64,000 nt of DNA, taken from NCBI GenBank assembly GCA_965243215.1, contig CBDEUJ010000005.1, positions 186,001 through 250,000 of the forward strand. Reading direction: 5' to 3'. The first letter of the stretch is position 1; the number at the start of each line of letters is the position of its first letter. Below, in pieces: positions 27,001 through 35,448 of the stretch. This stretch comes from JAJEFO01 sp009843725. Its GTDB lineage: Bacteria; Pseudomonadota; Alphaproteobacteria; Rhodobacterales; Rhodobacteraceae. Below the pieces are notes generated by a model, which ran no database searches, had not been told where the DNA came from, and worked only from the letters and a program-made list of their open reading frames with translations. Position numbers and translations under genes: made by a program.

Positions 27001-29151
27001 CAGAAGCACTGCATCCTCGAGCCATGCCACTGCAATCTTGACGCGGTGATCGTCTGTGAGCGTGTCCTGCATAGAGACTTGATCCTCGTCTTCCCTGGCA
27101 ATCTCTCCCGGAGTTGCAACGACTTCGCCGGATCGCTTGGCGCGCTTGTCGAGCCGCCGGATGGCCTTCAGGACTCCGTTGATGTCACGCCGGTCGAGAC
27201 GGGACCGCGCAGAAAGGCTGAATTGGCGCTCGATGTCGTCAATGCTGAAGAGCAGCACGCAGCGGGCGGCATCTCCATCACGGCCGGCACGGCCTGCTTC
27301 CTGGAGGTAGTTCTCGAGCGAGCCTGGAATGTCTGCATGTACGACAAGGCGAATGTCGGGCTTGTCGATGCCCATTCCGAAGGCGTTCGTCGCGGCGATC
27401 ACCCGAAGCGAGCCATCGCCAAACTGTTGCTGCACGTCCCGCTTTTCCTCGGGCTTGAGCCCTGCATGGTAGTGGGCGGCCGAAAACCCCTGGCTCCTCA
27501 GGAACTCGGCAACCTCCTCTGCGGCCTTTCGGATCGAGCAATAGACGATCGCGCCGGACTTGCCCTCCCGCGGGAGCCCGTGCTGAAGCACGGAAACGAT
27601 GTCGCCATGCTTGCGGCGCTTCTCGGTCGGCACGATCTCGAAGTCGAGGTTGTGCCGCTTCGCGCCGCCGTCAATCAATTGCAGTTCAATCCCGAGCACT
27701 TCCCGAAAGTGCTCCGTGATGTCCTTGATCACGCCCGGCTTGGCCGTTGCCGTCAGGCAGATCAGCGGCGCGGGACCGCTTTCGCCCGAGTATTCCTTGA
27801 TGAAGCGGGCCGCATACCGGTAGTCCGGCCTGAAATCATGCCCCCATTTCGAGACGCAGTGCGCCTCGTCAAACACCCAGTACCCGACTTCCCGCTGCTC
27901 CAGGATCGATCGTACCGACGGGCTGCGCAACTGTTCCGGAGAGATCAGCAGGATGGCTGCATCGCCAAGCCTCACCTGGTCGAGCGCGTCCTGCCTTTCC
28001 GGCATCGACAGCATGCCGTTGACCGTGACGCATGCAGAGATTCCCTGACTTTGAAGGCCCTTGACCTGATCGGCCATGAGAGCCACCAGCGGCGAGATCG
28101 CGACCGTCAGCGCACCAGTCCTCTGGTACTGCGCGAGCGCCGGCAACTGGTAGCAGATCGACTTTCCGGTGCCGGTCGGCAGGATTCCGAGAGTAGGCAC
28201 CTTCGACATCGCGTTTGCGACGAGGGTCTCCTGAAGGGAACGCCCGTCCGGCCCTGCGGGCCTTGGCCTGAACGCGTCGAAGCCGAACCAGGTCTTCAAC
28301 TGGCCGACCGGATCGCCTTGTGATCGGCACCACTTGCAGGCCGGATCTCTGCATGGAGTGTCACGGAGTTCCCAAACGAGTTCGCCAGCGCGTGGAAACT
28401 GGTGACGCACCCATGGTGGCATCACGGAATTCCCTTCGGCAACCATGACCCAGGACAGCGCATAAGCGAGCGGCCAGCCATGCTTTCCGGCTGCCGAAAC
28501 CGCCGCTGCTGTCCGATGCGTGCAAGCCCGCTCCTCTAGGAGTGCGCAGATCGCATCTTGCGCGGCGGCGGCGTCCGGGCGTGGCGCCTTCCTGATAAAC
28601 GCAAACACTGAATCGAAACCAGAGTTGTTCCTGTCATCGGTTGCCAGCCAGTGGAGGGCAATGATCAAATCGGGCTTCTGCAGATTGAGACTCCGAAAGC
28701 TGTCGATCTGGTTCTGCAGGACGTCGAGAACCAGTTCGGCATCATAAAGGGGGTCGCTGACACGTTCTGCCTGAAGGCGGCCATCGAGATAGTGCTTGAC
28801 CAGGCGATGGTACGGGTTGCGCGGAAAAGCGAGCGGGTTCAGCCACAGCGTGTCGATCACTTTCTTGGAGAGAATCCGCAGACCAGGCCGCCTTTTCTCA
28901 AGACGGGGTCTGTCGAAATGAACGATGTTGTGGCCGAGCAGGAACTCGGCGCCGCCGGCATAGTCGTCAAGCTCGTCCAAGGCATGCGCGAGGGATCCGC
29001 CTTTGTACACGAATGGCCTCGCCTTGCCTGGCCGAACGGCTGCAAAGCTCTTGATGCGTTCGCCATTTGGATCGACTTCAAGGTCGATCGAGACACATCT
29101 GGAAAGAAACTCCGCCGACGCGGCCGTCTGCCGTCGCAACCCGTCTTCCAA
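24007..29151 (-). CDS. Exonuclease-RecQ (SF2)-UvrD (SF1) triple-fusion helicase
   Basis: A 1714-residue protein with three enzyme modules. (a) Residues about 17-150 are a DEDD-type 3'-5' exonuclease fold: D23/E25 in SIDLE, the HNIVHFD block ending at D80, and D137 in PLYDAEL. The His or Tyr expected five residues before D137 is Ser. (b) A cysteine cluster (C267, C272, C275) precedes a RecQ helicase with Walker A PTGTGKS at 325-331, DEAHCVSKWGHDFRP near 428 and an EAGRAGRDG motif. (c) Residues about 1105-1600 are a UvrD/Rep helicase: GPGSGKT near 1114, DEYQDVGRDEYN near 1240, GDDDQNIYGFKGA, ENYRSTANI, HRAKGLEFDDVVI and AMTRARR near 1560. E. coli RecQ is about 610 and UvrD about 720 residues, so this is a full fusion. 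The region 650-1050 is winged-helix-like or unknown. Role: end processing and unwinding in repair or phage defence. Confidence 0.92.
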   Translation of the reverse strand: MEDGLRRQTAASAEFLSRCVSIDLEVDPNGERIKSFAAVRPGKARPFVYKGGSLAHALDELDDYAGGAEFLLGHNIVHFDRPRLEKRRPGLRILSKKVIDTLWLNPLAFPRNPYHRLVKHYLDGRLQAERVSDPLYDAELVLDVLQNQIDSFRSLNLQKPDLIIALHWLATDDRNNSGFDSVFAFIRKAPRPDAAAAQDAICALLEERACTHRTAAAVSAAGKHGWPLAYALSWVMVAEGNSVMPPWVRHQFPRAGELVWELRDTPCRDPACKWCRSQGDPVGQLKTWFGFDAFRPRPAGPDGRSLQETLVANAMSKVPTLGILPTGTGKSICYQLPALAQYQRTGALTVAISPLVALMADQVKGLQSQGISACVTVNGMLSMPERQDALDQVRLGDAAILLISPEQLRSPSVRSILEQREVGYWVFDEAHCVSKWGHDFRPDYRYAARFIKEYSGESGPAPLICLTATAKPGVIKDITEHFREVLGIELQLIDGGAKRHNLDFEIVPTEKRRKHGDIVSVLQHGLPREGKSGAIVYCSIRKAAEEVAEFLRSQGFSAAHYHAGLKPEEKRDVQQQFGDGSLRVIAATNAFGMGIDKPDIRLVVHADIPGSLENYLQEAGRAGRDGDAARCVLLFSIDDIERQFSLSARSRLDRRDINGVLKAIRRLDKRAKRSGEVVATPGEIAREDEDQVSMQDTLTDDHRVKIAVAWLEDAVLLKREENRVRIFPSSLKIRTLDEAGRLIDGKGSIPENRRDVLRKLVRCLIEAAPDKGVSTDELCGRTGMSPGRLRGALNDLESLEIASNDTSITVFVHLGGDDSSESRLAEFASLETDLVMTLREASPDMSAEESSQLFLRSVSQELRDAGHANVRPDIVERLVRGIARDGRDDDEGIGSLRVRKANREILSLRLLRNWDRLAQTAELRRKGASVILGALTRVAPKGARGKDVQVSTTLGVLIEAISSDIELSGEIRNPSGFLDRALLWLHEQGIVALGQGLTIFRPAITVHLEAERRDFTDTDFTPLELHYREQTLQTHIMSAYARRGLTSMPDALRLADDYFTLDREGFVKKWLPLSETTLQRQTTPESWQAIVGDLGNPVQAKIVADDRVQTNVLVLAGPGSGKTRVLVHRIAYLIRVCQENPRGILVLVYNRHAATEIRQRLSSLLGGDARRVTVLTCHGLAMRLVGASFARDVDKVDMDPKRFDEVLRQAVDLLQGKGLAKEEAEAQRDTLIEGYRWILVDEYQDVGRDEYNLIAAVAGRSLEDRDSRLSLFAVGDDDQNIYGFKGASVEYIRRFGKDYKARPAHLVENYRSTANIINASSCVIRHAGERMKADHDLVANAARKSDSPGGELEQLDAVGQGRVQVLQEASTKNEQAALALKELRRLSALDLPGWDWARAAVIAREWEYLEPVRSLCEAQGIPVQFATEKPAKFWRLRETQAFIRWLKARKDADLSASALADWAARQPDGKWWTLLKEGVGTLVGELGGQESRVDRRVALEWLAEWSHDARRRQSGLLLLTAHRAKGLEFDDVVILDGGWEGRSRDKDPDSERRLYYVAMTRARRSLALLSMKRRHPIIGDLDDPAFLWREPGLEPIDVSGGDKLYRTPELSNVDLSYAGRLREGHIALRALEQLNVGDPVALRQRGDRWLVVDQRDVPVGRLAKSFKPPDGAAFVEGRVHAVCVWFREDGADEYREHVKRDRWPVVVPELVYRK

Positions 29152-29530
29152 TTGGCACCCCTAGAGCGTGACGTCTCCGCGCCTTTCGCTTCCCGAATTC
29201 TTCCTGGTCTCGCAAATCCTTCCCAATTTCACTTCGAAGCGCAACAATCAGCGCGCCGTTGCGTGCGGGACCTGGCTGACCAGGCAAAATGCACTCGAAA
29301 CCGGCGAGAATCAAAGATGGGGCTGATTGAATTCGTGCGCGAAAAGCCGACAGGGTTATGGAAGTGATCCTGAAGACGTACGAACCGAGAGACGCCACCC
29401 GCTCGAATCCAAGGAGATGCTTGGCTTCAAGGCCGACGAATTCACCGGTCGGGACAAGCATGCCGACGCCACCGAAGTCAGTCGGATAGCTCGGCTCGGG
29501 TTCCGTCGCACCTTGCAAGGCACGCTGACA
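29152..29530. other. Gene-free spacer between two helicase genes
   Basis: 379 bases separate the SNF2 stop from the RecQ-UvrD start. A minus-strand frame of about 146 codons spans part of it and runs into the helicase gene, but it has no recognisable family. The spacer may hold the promoter of the fusion helicase; no box is obvious. Confidence 0.45.
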
Positions 29531-32344
29531 TCATTGGCCGGGGACATGCTCCGCCGAGGCCTCGGCAACCGTGCTTCTCGCGTATGCCAGAATCTCGCCG
29601 GCACTCTTCAGGTCGTCCTGTCCGTTGACAGGGCCGTAGCCTCCGATGTCGTCGTCGGACTTGTCGTCGCCAATGCACAGCCACATCGACTTGTTCAGGA
29701 GCTCATCGGGCAGGTGACCGGAGGCGGCAAGCCTTTCGCATACGGTCGCAGCGGACTCCTTCGACTCGCCAGTCGCGTCCTCACAGGCCTTCGACAGCGA
29801 CGAAATCGCGTCTTCCGCAATGCCGGATGCCTGCGCGACTGCCTCTTCCGAGAATCCCCCGCCAGCCAGCAGCGTCGCCATGCGAAACTTCCTTTCTGCG
29901 GATTCCAGCAAGGCGCGCGCTTCCGCAAGTCGCACTTTCGCCCGTTCCTGCTTCGGGTCGGGCCGGCTGGTCTGGTACAGGACTTCCGCCGTGTTCGACG
30001 TCAGCTTGAGGAAGCCGGAGGCCTCCAGCTGAAGCATCTTCTCGTATGTCTCGCGATCGAGCGTCTTTACGGGCAATCCCGCGGCTTCATCGCCGTATGC
30101 ACTGACGTTGCCGTCATCGTCCGGATCAACCACGGCCAGCAGCGACTTTCTGCCATCCTCCGATTCCCGCATCTCCAGCATGACCAGTTGTTCGCCGTAC
30201 GCGGCCCTGAACCGGTCAAGGATTTCAACTTCGGGCTTGGGTGTCCGCTCCTTCGGAACGACGGCCCCCATGACCTCTTCCAAGCGCTGAAGAAACGCAG
30301 CCCTGCCGGAAGGCAGGTTCAGCGCGCCCGATTCCGACTCGCCGTCCAGAACAGCCCCGGCTACGGCCTTCTTCTGCTCGATGAGGAAGAGCATGTTGTG
30401 CTCGATCGAGTTCTCGCTGACCAGGTTCGCGACGGTCACCGAACGCTTCTGGTGCTTTCGCCATGCACGGGCGATTCTCTGTTCCAGCCTGGCGGGGTTC
30501 CATGGCTGGTCGAGATTGACGACCGCGTTGGCGACCTGAAGGTTCAAGCCGGTCCCGCCACTTTCGGACGACAGGAACACCCGGCAGTCCGGATCTTCCT
30601 TGAACCTGCTGATTTCCGCCTTTCTCTGCTTCTGCGGCACAGATCCGGTGTGCAGGGCATAGTCGATGCCGATGTCGCTCAGCAACGACTGAACAAGCGA
30701 CAGCATGCGGACCCATTCCGAAAAGATGATCACCTTGGAATCGGCGTCGCTAAGCAACTCCTCGAGTATGCGCTCCAGTTCGTCCAGCTTTGGGCAGTCC
30801 CGCACCTTTTCGTCGAGAATGTAGGGCGTGTCACAGATCATGCGCATGCAGGCCAAGCCGAGCTGCAACCGCTTGAACTCCGCTTCCGTCAGCGGGCGCC
30901 GCTGGGCGACCGAGGCGATTCTGGCCACCAGGTAAGCGTAGTCCTCGTAGCGCGCCTGCTGTTCTTCGGTCATCGGCACGAAGTAGTTGTTGACCGTACG
31001 GCCGGGAAGGTCGTCCTCCACCTCGACCTTGCGTCGTCTCAACATGTACGGCTTCACGCGCTCGCCGAGTTCGTCCAGGTTCTTGTAGCCGATCGCCCGA
31101 CCCCGGTCGTCGAGGCGGTAGTACTGGCGGTTGAACCGAAACAGGGGACCGAGGATCGTGGGATCCAGGAACTGAAGAATCGAGTAGATTTCGTCGATCC
31201 GGTTCTCGATCGGCGTGCCCGTGAGCACGAAGGCAAACCGGCTTTGGAGCTGCTTGACGGCGATGGCAGTCTTCGTGCGCCAGTTCTTGATGCGCTGGGC
31301 CTCGTCGAGGATGACGATGTCGGGCTGCAGCAGTTTCTGAAGGTCTGCCCCGTCGATCAGGATCTGCTCGTAGTTCGCGATTGTGAAGAATTCCGGGTTC
31401 CTGTAGGCCTCAAGCCTCGCGGCGCGAGGCCCGAACACGGTGCGGTAGGGCAGGTTTGTCGCGGCCTCGATCTGCTCTGCCCATTCCGACTTGAGCGACG
31501 CGGGGCAGACAACGAGCGCGCGCTCCACGCCATCGGTCTGTCTCAGGAGCTCGCAGGCGGCCAATGCCTGGCAGGTCTTCCCCAGCCCCATTTCGTCCGC
31601 CAACAGCGCACGTTCCTTGAAGGCCAGGTGCATCATTCCCTCACGCTGGTAGGGAAACAGCGGGAAGTTCAGGACTTCGAAGGTCCGCTCGCCCGCATCC
31701 ACCGCGTCGAGAAATGCCGCTCGCCTACTTGCCGGCCGTTCCCGTGCAAGCTGCTGGTCTCCCCATCTCTCGAGCAACCTGGAGACGCGCACATGGTGCG
31801 GATGCGCGTCGGCGACCCGTCTCAGGCTTGCGAGTGACTGCTTGTCACGCAGGCGCTTGAAATCCTCGAGCCGGCTCTCGACATCGTCGCGGACGTCTGC
31901 GGGAAAGTGCCCGTCGGGCAGCAAAATGGCAGGTGCCGTGTCGCTCATGGACTGGAGATGCACCTCAATGCGAGGAGATTGCCGGCTTGCGGCACCCGAA
32001 CGCATCCGGCTTCCGGAATTGGCAATCAGGTTGAGCACGCCCTCGACATGCTTGCATGTACCCAGCCCGGCGACTTCAAAGTCGCGGCAAGTGCATGAAT
32101 TCAAACGACGTTCGAAGTGCCTGACTTCAACCACGTAAGTGCTTCCGGTGCTGGACCGGACTCGAAACGATCCGAATGCCCGAAATTCAGGTTCCAGTTC
32201 CTCGAATTCGGCAACTTCCGTGATTCCTCTCCATCGCCGCCGCTCGATCTCCTCTTCGTCCGTTGTGTTCCAGCCCAGAAATTCCGGTCGCTTCTGCCGC
32301 GACGCCTTTCGCCCCTTCCTTGCTCTCTTTGCTGGCTTGGACAT
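29531..32344 (-). CDS. SNF2/RapA-type helicase with N-terminal SWIM zinc finger
   Basis: A 937-residue protein starting MSKPAKRARKG (AGGTG before the ATG), with a very basic first 25 residues. A SWIM zinc-binding motif lies near residues 80-100 (CTCRDFEVAGLGTCKHVEG; CxC...CxH). The SNF2 ATPase follows: Walker A DEMGLGKT near 248, DEAQRIKNW near 350, and the helicase C-terminal motif SGGTGLNLQ..AVVNLDQPWNP near 600 with a Q/R arginine-finger block (RIARAWRKHQK). Residues 690-937 are of unknown fold with helical stretches. Such enzymes translocate on duplex DNA and remodel bound proteins. Same strand as, and upstream of, the RecQ-UvrD fusion. Proteins of this kind occur both in housekeeping and in defence contexts. 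Confidence 0.9.
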   Translation of the reverse strand: MSKPAKRARKGRKASRQKRPEFLGWNTTDEEEIERRRWRGITEVAEFEELEPEFRAFGSFRVRSSTGSTYVVEVRHFERRLNSCTCRDFEVAGLGTCKHVEGVLNLIANSGSRMRSGAASRQSPRIEVHLQSMSDTAPAILLPDGHFPADVRDDVESRLEDFKRLRDKQSLASLRRVADAHPHHVRVSRLLERWGDQQLARERPASRRAAFLDAVDAGERTFEVLNFPLFPYQREGMMHLAFKERALLADEMGLGKTCQALAACELLRQTDGVERALVVCPASLKSEWAEQIEAATNLPYRTVFGPRAARLEAYRNPEFFTIANYEQILIDGADLQKLLQPDIVILDEAQRIKNWRTKTAIAVKQLQSRFAFVLTGTPIENRIDEIYSILQFLDPTILGPLFRFNRQYYRLDDRGRAIGYKNLDELGERVKPYMLRRRKVEVEDDLPGRTVNNYFVPMTEEQQARYEDYAYLVARIASVAQRRPLTEAEFKRLQLGLACMRMICDTPYILDEKVRDCPKLDELERILEELLSDADSKVIIFSEWVRMLSLVQSLLSDIGIDYALHTGSVPQKQRKAEISRFKEDPDCRVFLSSESGGTGLNLQVANAVVNLDQPWNPARLEQRIARAWRKHQKRSVTVANLVSENSIEHNMLFLIEQKKAVAGAVLDGESESGALNLPSGRAAFLQRLEEVMGAVVPKERTPKPEVEILDRFRAAYGEQLVMLEMRESEDGRKSLLAVVDPDDDGNVSAYGDEAAGLPVKTLDRETYEKMLQLEASGFLKLTSNTAEVLYQTSRPDPKQERAKVRLAEARALLESAERKFRMATLLAGGGFSEEAVAQASGIAEDAISSLSKACEDATGESKESAATVCERLAASGHLPDELLNKSMWLCIGDDKSDDDIGGYGPVNGQDDLKSAGEILAYARSTVAEASAEHVPGQ

Positions 32345-32697
32345 GTGTTCACCTGCTCGTTTTAAAACGAAGTGCCGAACCAAAGTGCACCCGGCGGAAA
32401 GCGGTCCCGGACCCGCACCAGTGCCGCCCCAAGAATTGCATCCTACGCCTACCGGAACGCATTTCGTGCAGCAACATGCATCCGCACGTGAATCGACCAT
32501 GCAGGCGTGACCGCACCTGCTCGACCCCTTCCGGCCCAAGGTCTTCCCGCATCATGACGCATGTTCCAGCGGCCGCCCTTCCTGTCTGGCATGCGCCACT
32601 TTCCTCATCCGCCGCTTTATGCCAAAGCTGACTTCTCGAGTCACCAAGGCGGCAGAGGATCTCGTCCTGGGTGATTCCAGCTGGCAAGGGATACGGC
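32345..32697. other. Divergent intergenic region
   Basis: 353 bases between the SNF2 gene (minus) and the SnoaL gene (plus). It contains a 14-base palindrome near the SNF2 start. Otherwise I see only short unsupported frames. It should hold two outward-facing promoters. Confidence 0.5.
32357..32370. promoter_or_regulatory. 14-base perfect AT-centred palindrome upstream of the SNF2 helicase
   Basis: TCGTTTTAAAACGA is identical on both strands, 13 bases upstream of the SNF2 ATG, in otherwise GC-rich DNA. It directly precedes the AGGTG ribosome site. It could be a repressor operator or overlap the -10 region. Confidence 0.4.
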
Positions 32698-33714
32698 ATG
32701 ACGACCAAGCAAGATGGACCGGAAATTGCCGGATGCGCCACATCTCTCGGGATTGCCAAGGAGCGGGCTTGGGCGCTTGCTGCCGGAACCTCGCCGGACC
32801 GTTCGCTCCTCGATCCTGATCTGGCATTTCACGGCCCCTTGCCGGTCGGCGACCTCAAGGGCCGCGAGGCATTCGAGACGGCCCTGCTTGAACCGATAAG
32901 GGCGGCAATGCCGCAGGCCGCCAAGCGTCCCTATCTCTACTTCGGCGGAAAGTTCATGGGACATGTCTGGGTTAGCGCCACCGGCAACATCGAGGGCGAA
33001 ATGACGTTGCCCCTGTTCGGCGTCCCGCCGGGCAAGGGCAGCCGCAAGCTGCGCTTTGGCGAATTCTACAGGTTCGAAGGCGACCGGATCGCCGAGATCC
33101 GTTGCCTGCTGGATGTCCCCGGCCTTGCCCATCAGGCGGGCATAGAGATGTTCCCGCCCTTCTCCGGGCGCGCACGCATTCCCGGAGGGCCGCCTGCCGA
33201 AATCGGCATCGTGAAGACCCCCCAGGATCCGAACCTGACCGAGACGACGCGCAGCCTTGTCGAGAACATGATCGTCGGCGGCTGCAACAGCCTGGAGGGC
33301 AGCGACATGGCGAGCCAGGGACTGGAGCAGTACTGGCAGGAAGACATGGCCTGGCACGGCCCTTGGGGCATCGGTTCCGCCTACGGGCTGCAGGAGTTCT
33401 ACGACCATGCGCAAGGCCCGTCGGTAAGGTCGTTCCCCGGGCGCAAGGGTTCATGGCCCAAGGAAGCGTTCGTGGCGGAAGCGCGCGTTGCGGGATTCGC
33501 CGGGCAGTTCCTTGGCACGTTCTCCGGCGTCCCCTTTCGCGGCATTCAGCCGACCGGACAGAAAATCACCAAGAGGGTCATGGATTTCTACATCAGCCGG
33601 GACGGGCGGCTTGCGGAAAACTGGGTGCTGATCGACATGATCCGCTTCGCATCCGACTGTGGCGTGGACCTGATGGCACGCTTGCCGGAGGATCCGACGT
33701 CGGCGGCGGCATGA
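32698..33714 (+). CDS. Tandem SnoaL-like (NTF2-fold) protein
   Basis: A 338-residue protein starting MTTKQDGPEI, with AAGGGA before the ATG. Two NTF2/SnoaL-type modules are visible: residues about 30-155 (LLDPDLAFHGPLPVGDLKG ... FYRFEGDRIAEIRCLLDVPGL) and about 180-335 (YWQEDMAWHGPWGIGSAYGLQEF ... DFYISRDGRLAENWVLIDMI). Each has the W/F-H-G-P motif. SnoaL relatives include polyketide cyclases, ketosteroid isomerases and uncharacterised enzymes acting on small hydrophobic substrates. It is a single gene between two DNA-processing genes on the other strand and has no obvious link to them. Confidence 0.8.
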   Translation: MTTKQDGPEIAGCATSLGIAKERAWALAAGTSPDRSLLDPDLAFHGPLPVGDLKGREAFETALLEPIRAAMPQAAKRPYLYFGGKFMGHVWVSATGNIEGEMTLPLFGVPPGKGSRKLRFGEFYRFEGDRIAEIRCLLDVPGLAHQAGIEMFPPFSGRARIPGGPPAEIGIVKTPQDPNLTETTRSLVENMIVGGCNSLEGSDMASQGLEQYWQEDMAWHGPWGIGSAYGLQEFYDHAQGPSVRSFPGRKGSWPKEAFVAEARVAGFAGQFLGTFSGVPFRGIQPTGQKITKRVMDFYISRDGRLAENWVLIDMIRFASDCGVDLMARLPEDPTSAAA

Positions 33715-33849
33715 AGGCAACACCTCGATTCCTTCCGGGACTGACGGGCGGCCAGCATCGGAAGGGACCGCAATTTCAGGGGGGTCAAGTGATCGGTCCG
33801 CGTGCCGGACAGGCAGCCCGAGGTCATCACAACTCGCTGACCGGCACGG

Positions 33850-35259
33850 TCATGGCATCTGATTGGCCTCAAGTGTCCTGACCCGCGCTTCGTAGAAGTT
33901 CCGGATTTCCCCTGCCCTGCCATCATCGATTCGCCCCTCCTGCAAAAGCCGATCGATCTGGGCATGGACGGCCGAAAGCGTTGTCCATCCGCGCGGGGAC
34001 GCTTCGGCACCTCGCCATCTTGCCAGAATGTTCCTGGCCGCCGATGCCACTGCTGCGGCAGGCATGATCTCGGGAGCCATGAGGACCGCTGCCCGCCTGC
34101 CAAGCTGCTGAAGGCGCGCATCGCCGAACTGCTCGACGACCGACAGTCGGGCCTGCCAGTCATCAGCCATGTTGAGGCTGCGAAGCAGTTGCTTGTCCTC
34201 ACGCCCGTAGAACCCGTCGTAGATGCGTTCCTCAACGCGCACCGACTCCCCGGGACTGGGAGGTGGATATCGTTGGACCATCAACTCGGCCATGGCTGCA
34301 CCAACGCGGCGAGAGAAGTCGGGCCTGTCGGCGATTTCACGGCATCTTTCGCGTACGGTCCCGTCCGCAGCGCGCGAGTGGAAGAGCATCGGGGTCTCGT
34401 TGATCTTCAGCCTGTGAACGACGCGAGGCGACCGTTCCAAGAGGTCGACCAGCCCGGCCTGATCTAGGCCGAAACACTCAACCGGGTCCTCGACCCGGAC
34501 ATCGAAGAACGCCGCCGCATTCGCGCTCTCCGCGTCACGGCCGCAGCCGCACCCCACGATGCCGTGGGGCGGCGCGCCCGGCGGCCGCGTCACGAACTCC
34601 AGAGGCTCGCCGGATGCAAGCAGTTCGTCGACATGCGTCTTGTCCCTGTTGGCAAGAATGTCCTTGAACAGATCTGCCGCTCGGCGCCGGACAAGCTCAA
34701 GCAGATGCCTGGTGGCCTCCACGTCACCGAGAGCGTCGTGGGCGTCGTGGTCCCTTAGACCGTTGGCAGGCGCGAGAGCGTCCAGCCTGAAGACTGCGTT
34801 TCCGGCATCGTCCACTGGCCACGTGAGGGATTCGGGCGCGCGCGAATGCGCTGCGTACAGGACCTGCAAGACATCCAGTCGCGTGTTCCCGTTGAACTGG
34901 GTTGCAAAGACGTCCGGCTGAAGCGTCTGATAGAAGGACTGCCGCAGGAAGTTCTCGTCGAAGCTCATCGAGTTGTAGCCGGTCCACGTGGCTGGAGCCC
35001 ATGCCGCGACGAGGCCCTGTATCTCCTTCATCATTTCGAACCAGCTTGGCAGCGCCGGGTCCGTAAGCTGGTCAATTTGGATCCCAGTGATCGCGAGCGC
35101 CCCCGGAGAAGGCAATATGTGCGGGGCAAGCCGACAACGCATGTTCACGCGTTCGAGCGGCCTTAAGTCGTCATCCGTGAGAATTGCCGCAAACTGCAGG
35201 GGCTGATCGTACGCGGGAGATGTTCCGGTGGTTTCGAGGTCGTAGAAGGCGAAAGGCAT
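33850..35259 (-). CDS. sbcB: Exodeoxyribonuclease I-like 3'-5' exonuclease
   Basis: A 469-residue protein from MPFAFYDLETTG, close to the length of E. coli ExoI (475). The DEDDh site is complete: D7 and E9 (YDLETTG), Asp in GYNSMSFDENFLR, and His/Asp in HDAHDALGDVEATRHLL. The ExoI-specific middle part is recognisable (DPVECFGLDQAGL..., INETPMLF). The family degrades single-stranded DNA in recombination and mismatch repair. An earlier Met at 35280 is possible; no strong ribosome site separates them. It is on the same strand as the two helicases but separated from them by the SnoaL gene. ExoI is most familiar from gammaproteobacteria. Confidence 0.88.
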   Translation of the reverse strand: MPFAFYDLETTGTSPAYDQPLQFAAILTDDDLRPLERVNMRCRLAPHILPSPGALAITGIQIDQLTDPALPSWFEMMKEIQGLVAAWAPATWTGYNSMSFDENFLRQSFYQTLQPDVFATQFNGNTRLDVLQVLYAAHSRAPESLTWPVDDAGNAVFRLDALAPANGLRDHDAHDALGDVEATRHLLELVRRRAADLFKDILANRDKTHVDELLASGEPLEFVTRPPGAPPHGIVGCGCGRDAESANAAAFFDVRVEDPVECFGLDQAGLVDLLERSPRVVHRLKINETPMLFHSRAADGTVRERCREIADRPDFSRRVGAAMAELMVQRYPPPSPGESVRVEERIYDGFYGREDKQLLRSLNMADDWQARLSVVEQFGDARLQQLGRRAAVLMAPEIMPAAAVASAARNILARWRGAEASPRGWTTLSAVHAQIDRLLQEGRIDDGRAGEIRNFYEARVRTLEANQMP

Positions 35260-35448
35260 CGCGTGCAATCTACGGCCCATCGACCTGGAACAAAAGACCT
35301 GCAAGTCATGCGTGCGATGCATGCGCACCCTCTGCGACCATCCGACCTGCCCGAACCCATGGAGTGAAGATCAACGTCCACAAAGGCGCGCTCCGGCCAT
35401 CAAGACCTGGAGTTGAGACCTTCGGACAGTCGGGTGACGTAGGGTGAG

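Noticed and set aside
29078..29518. 146-codon minus-strand frame between the helicase genes
   Set aside because: Overlaps the start of the RecQ-UvrD gene in another frame and shows no family; not enough to call a gene.
29327..31837. 836-codon plus-strand frame opposite the SNF2 gene
   Set aside because: Antisense shadow; SNF2 motifs are unmistakable on the minus strand.
24007..35259. Complete known defence systems (DISARM, BREX, Zorya, Druantia, type I RM)
   Set aside because: Hallmark partners (methyltransferase, PglZ, PLD, ZorAB, DruE, HsdS) are missing, so none can be called.
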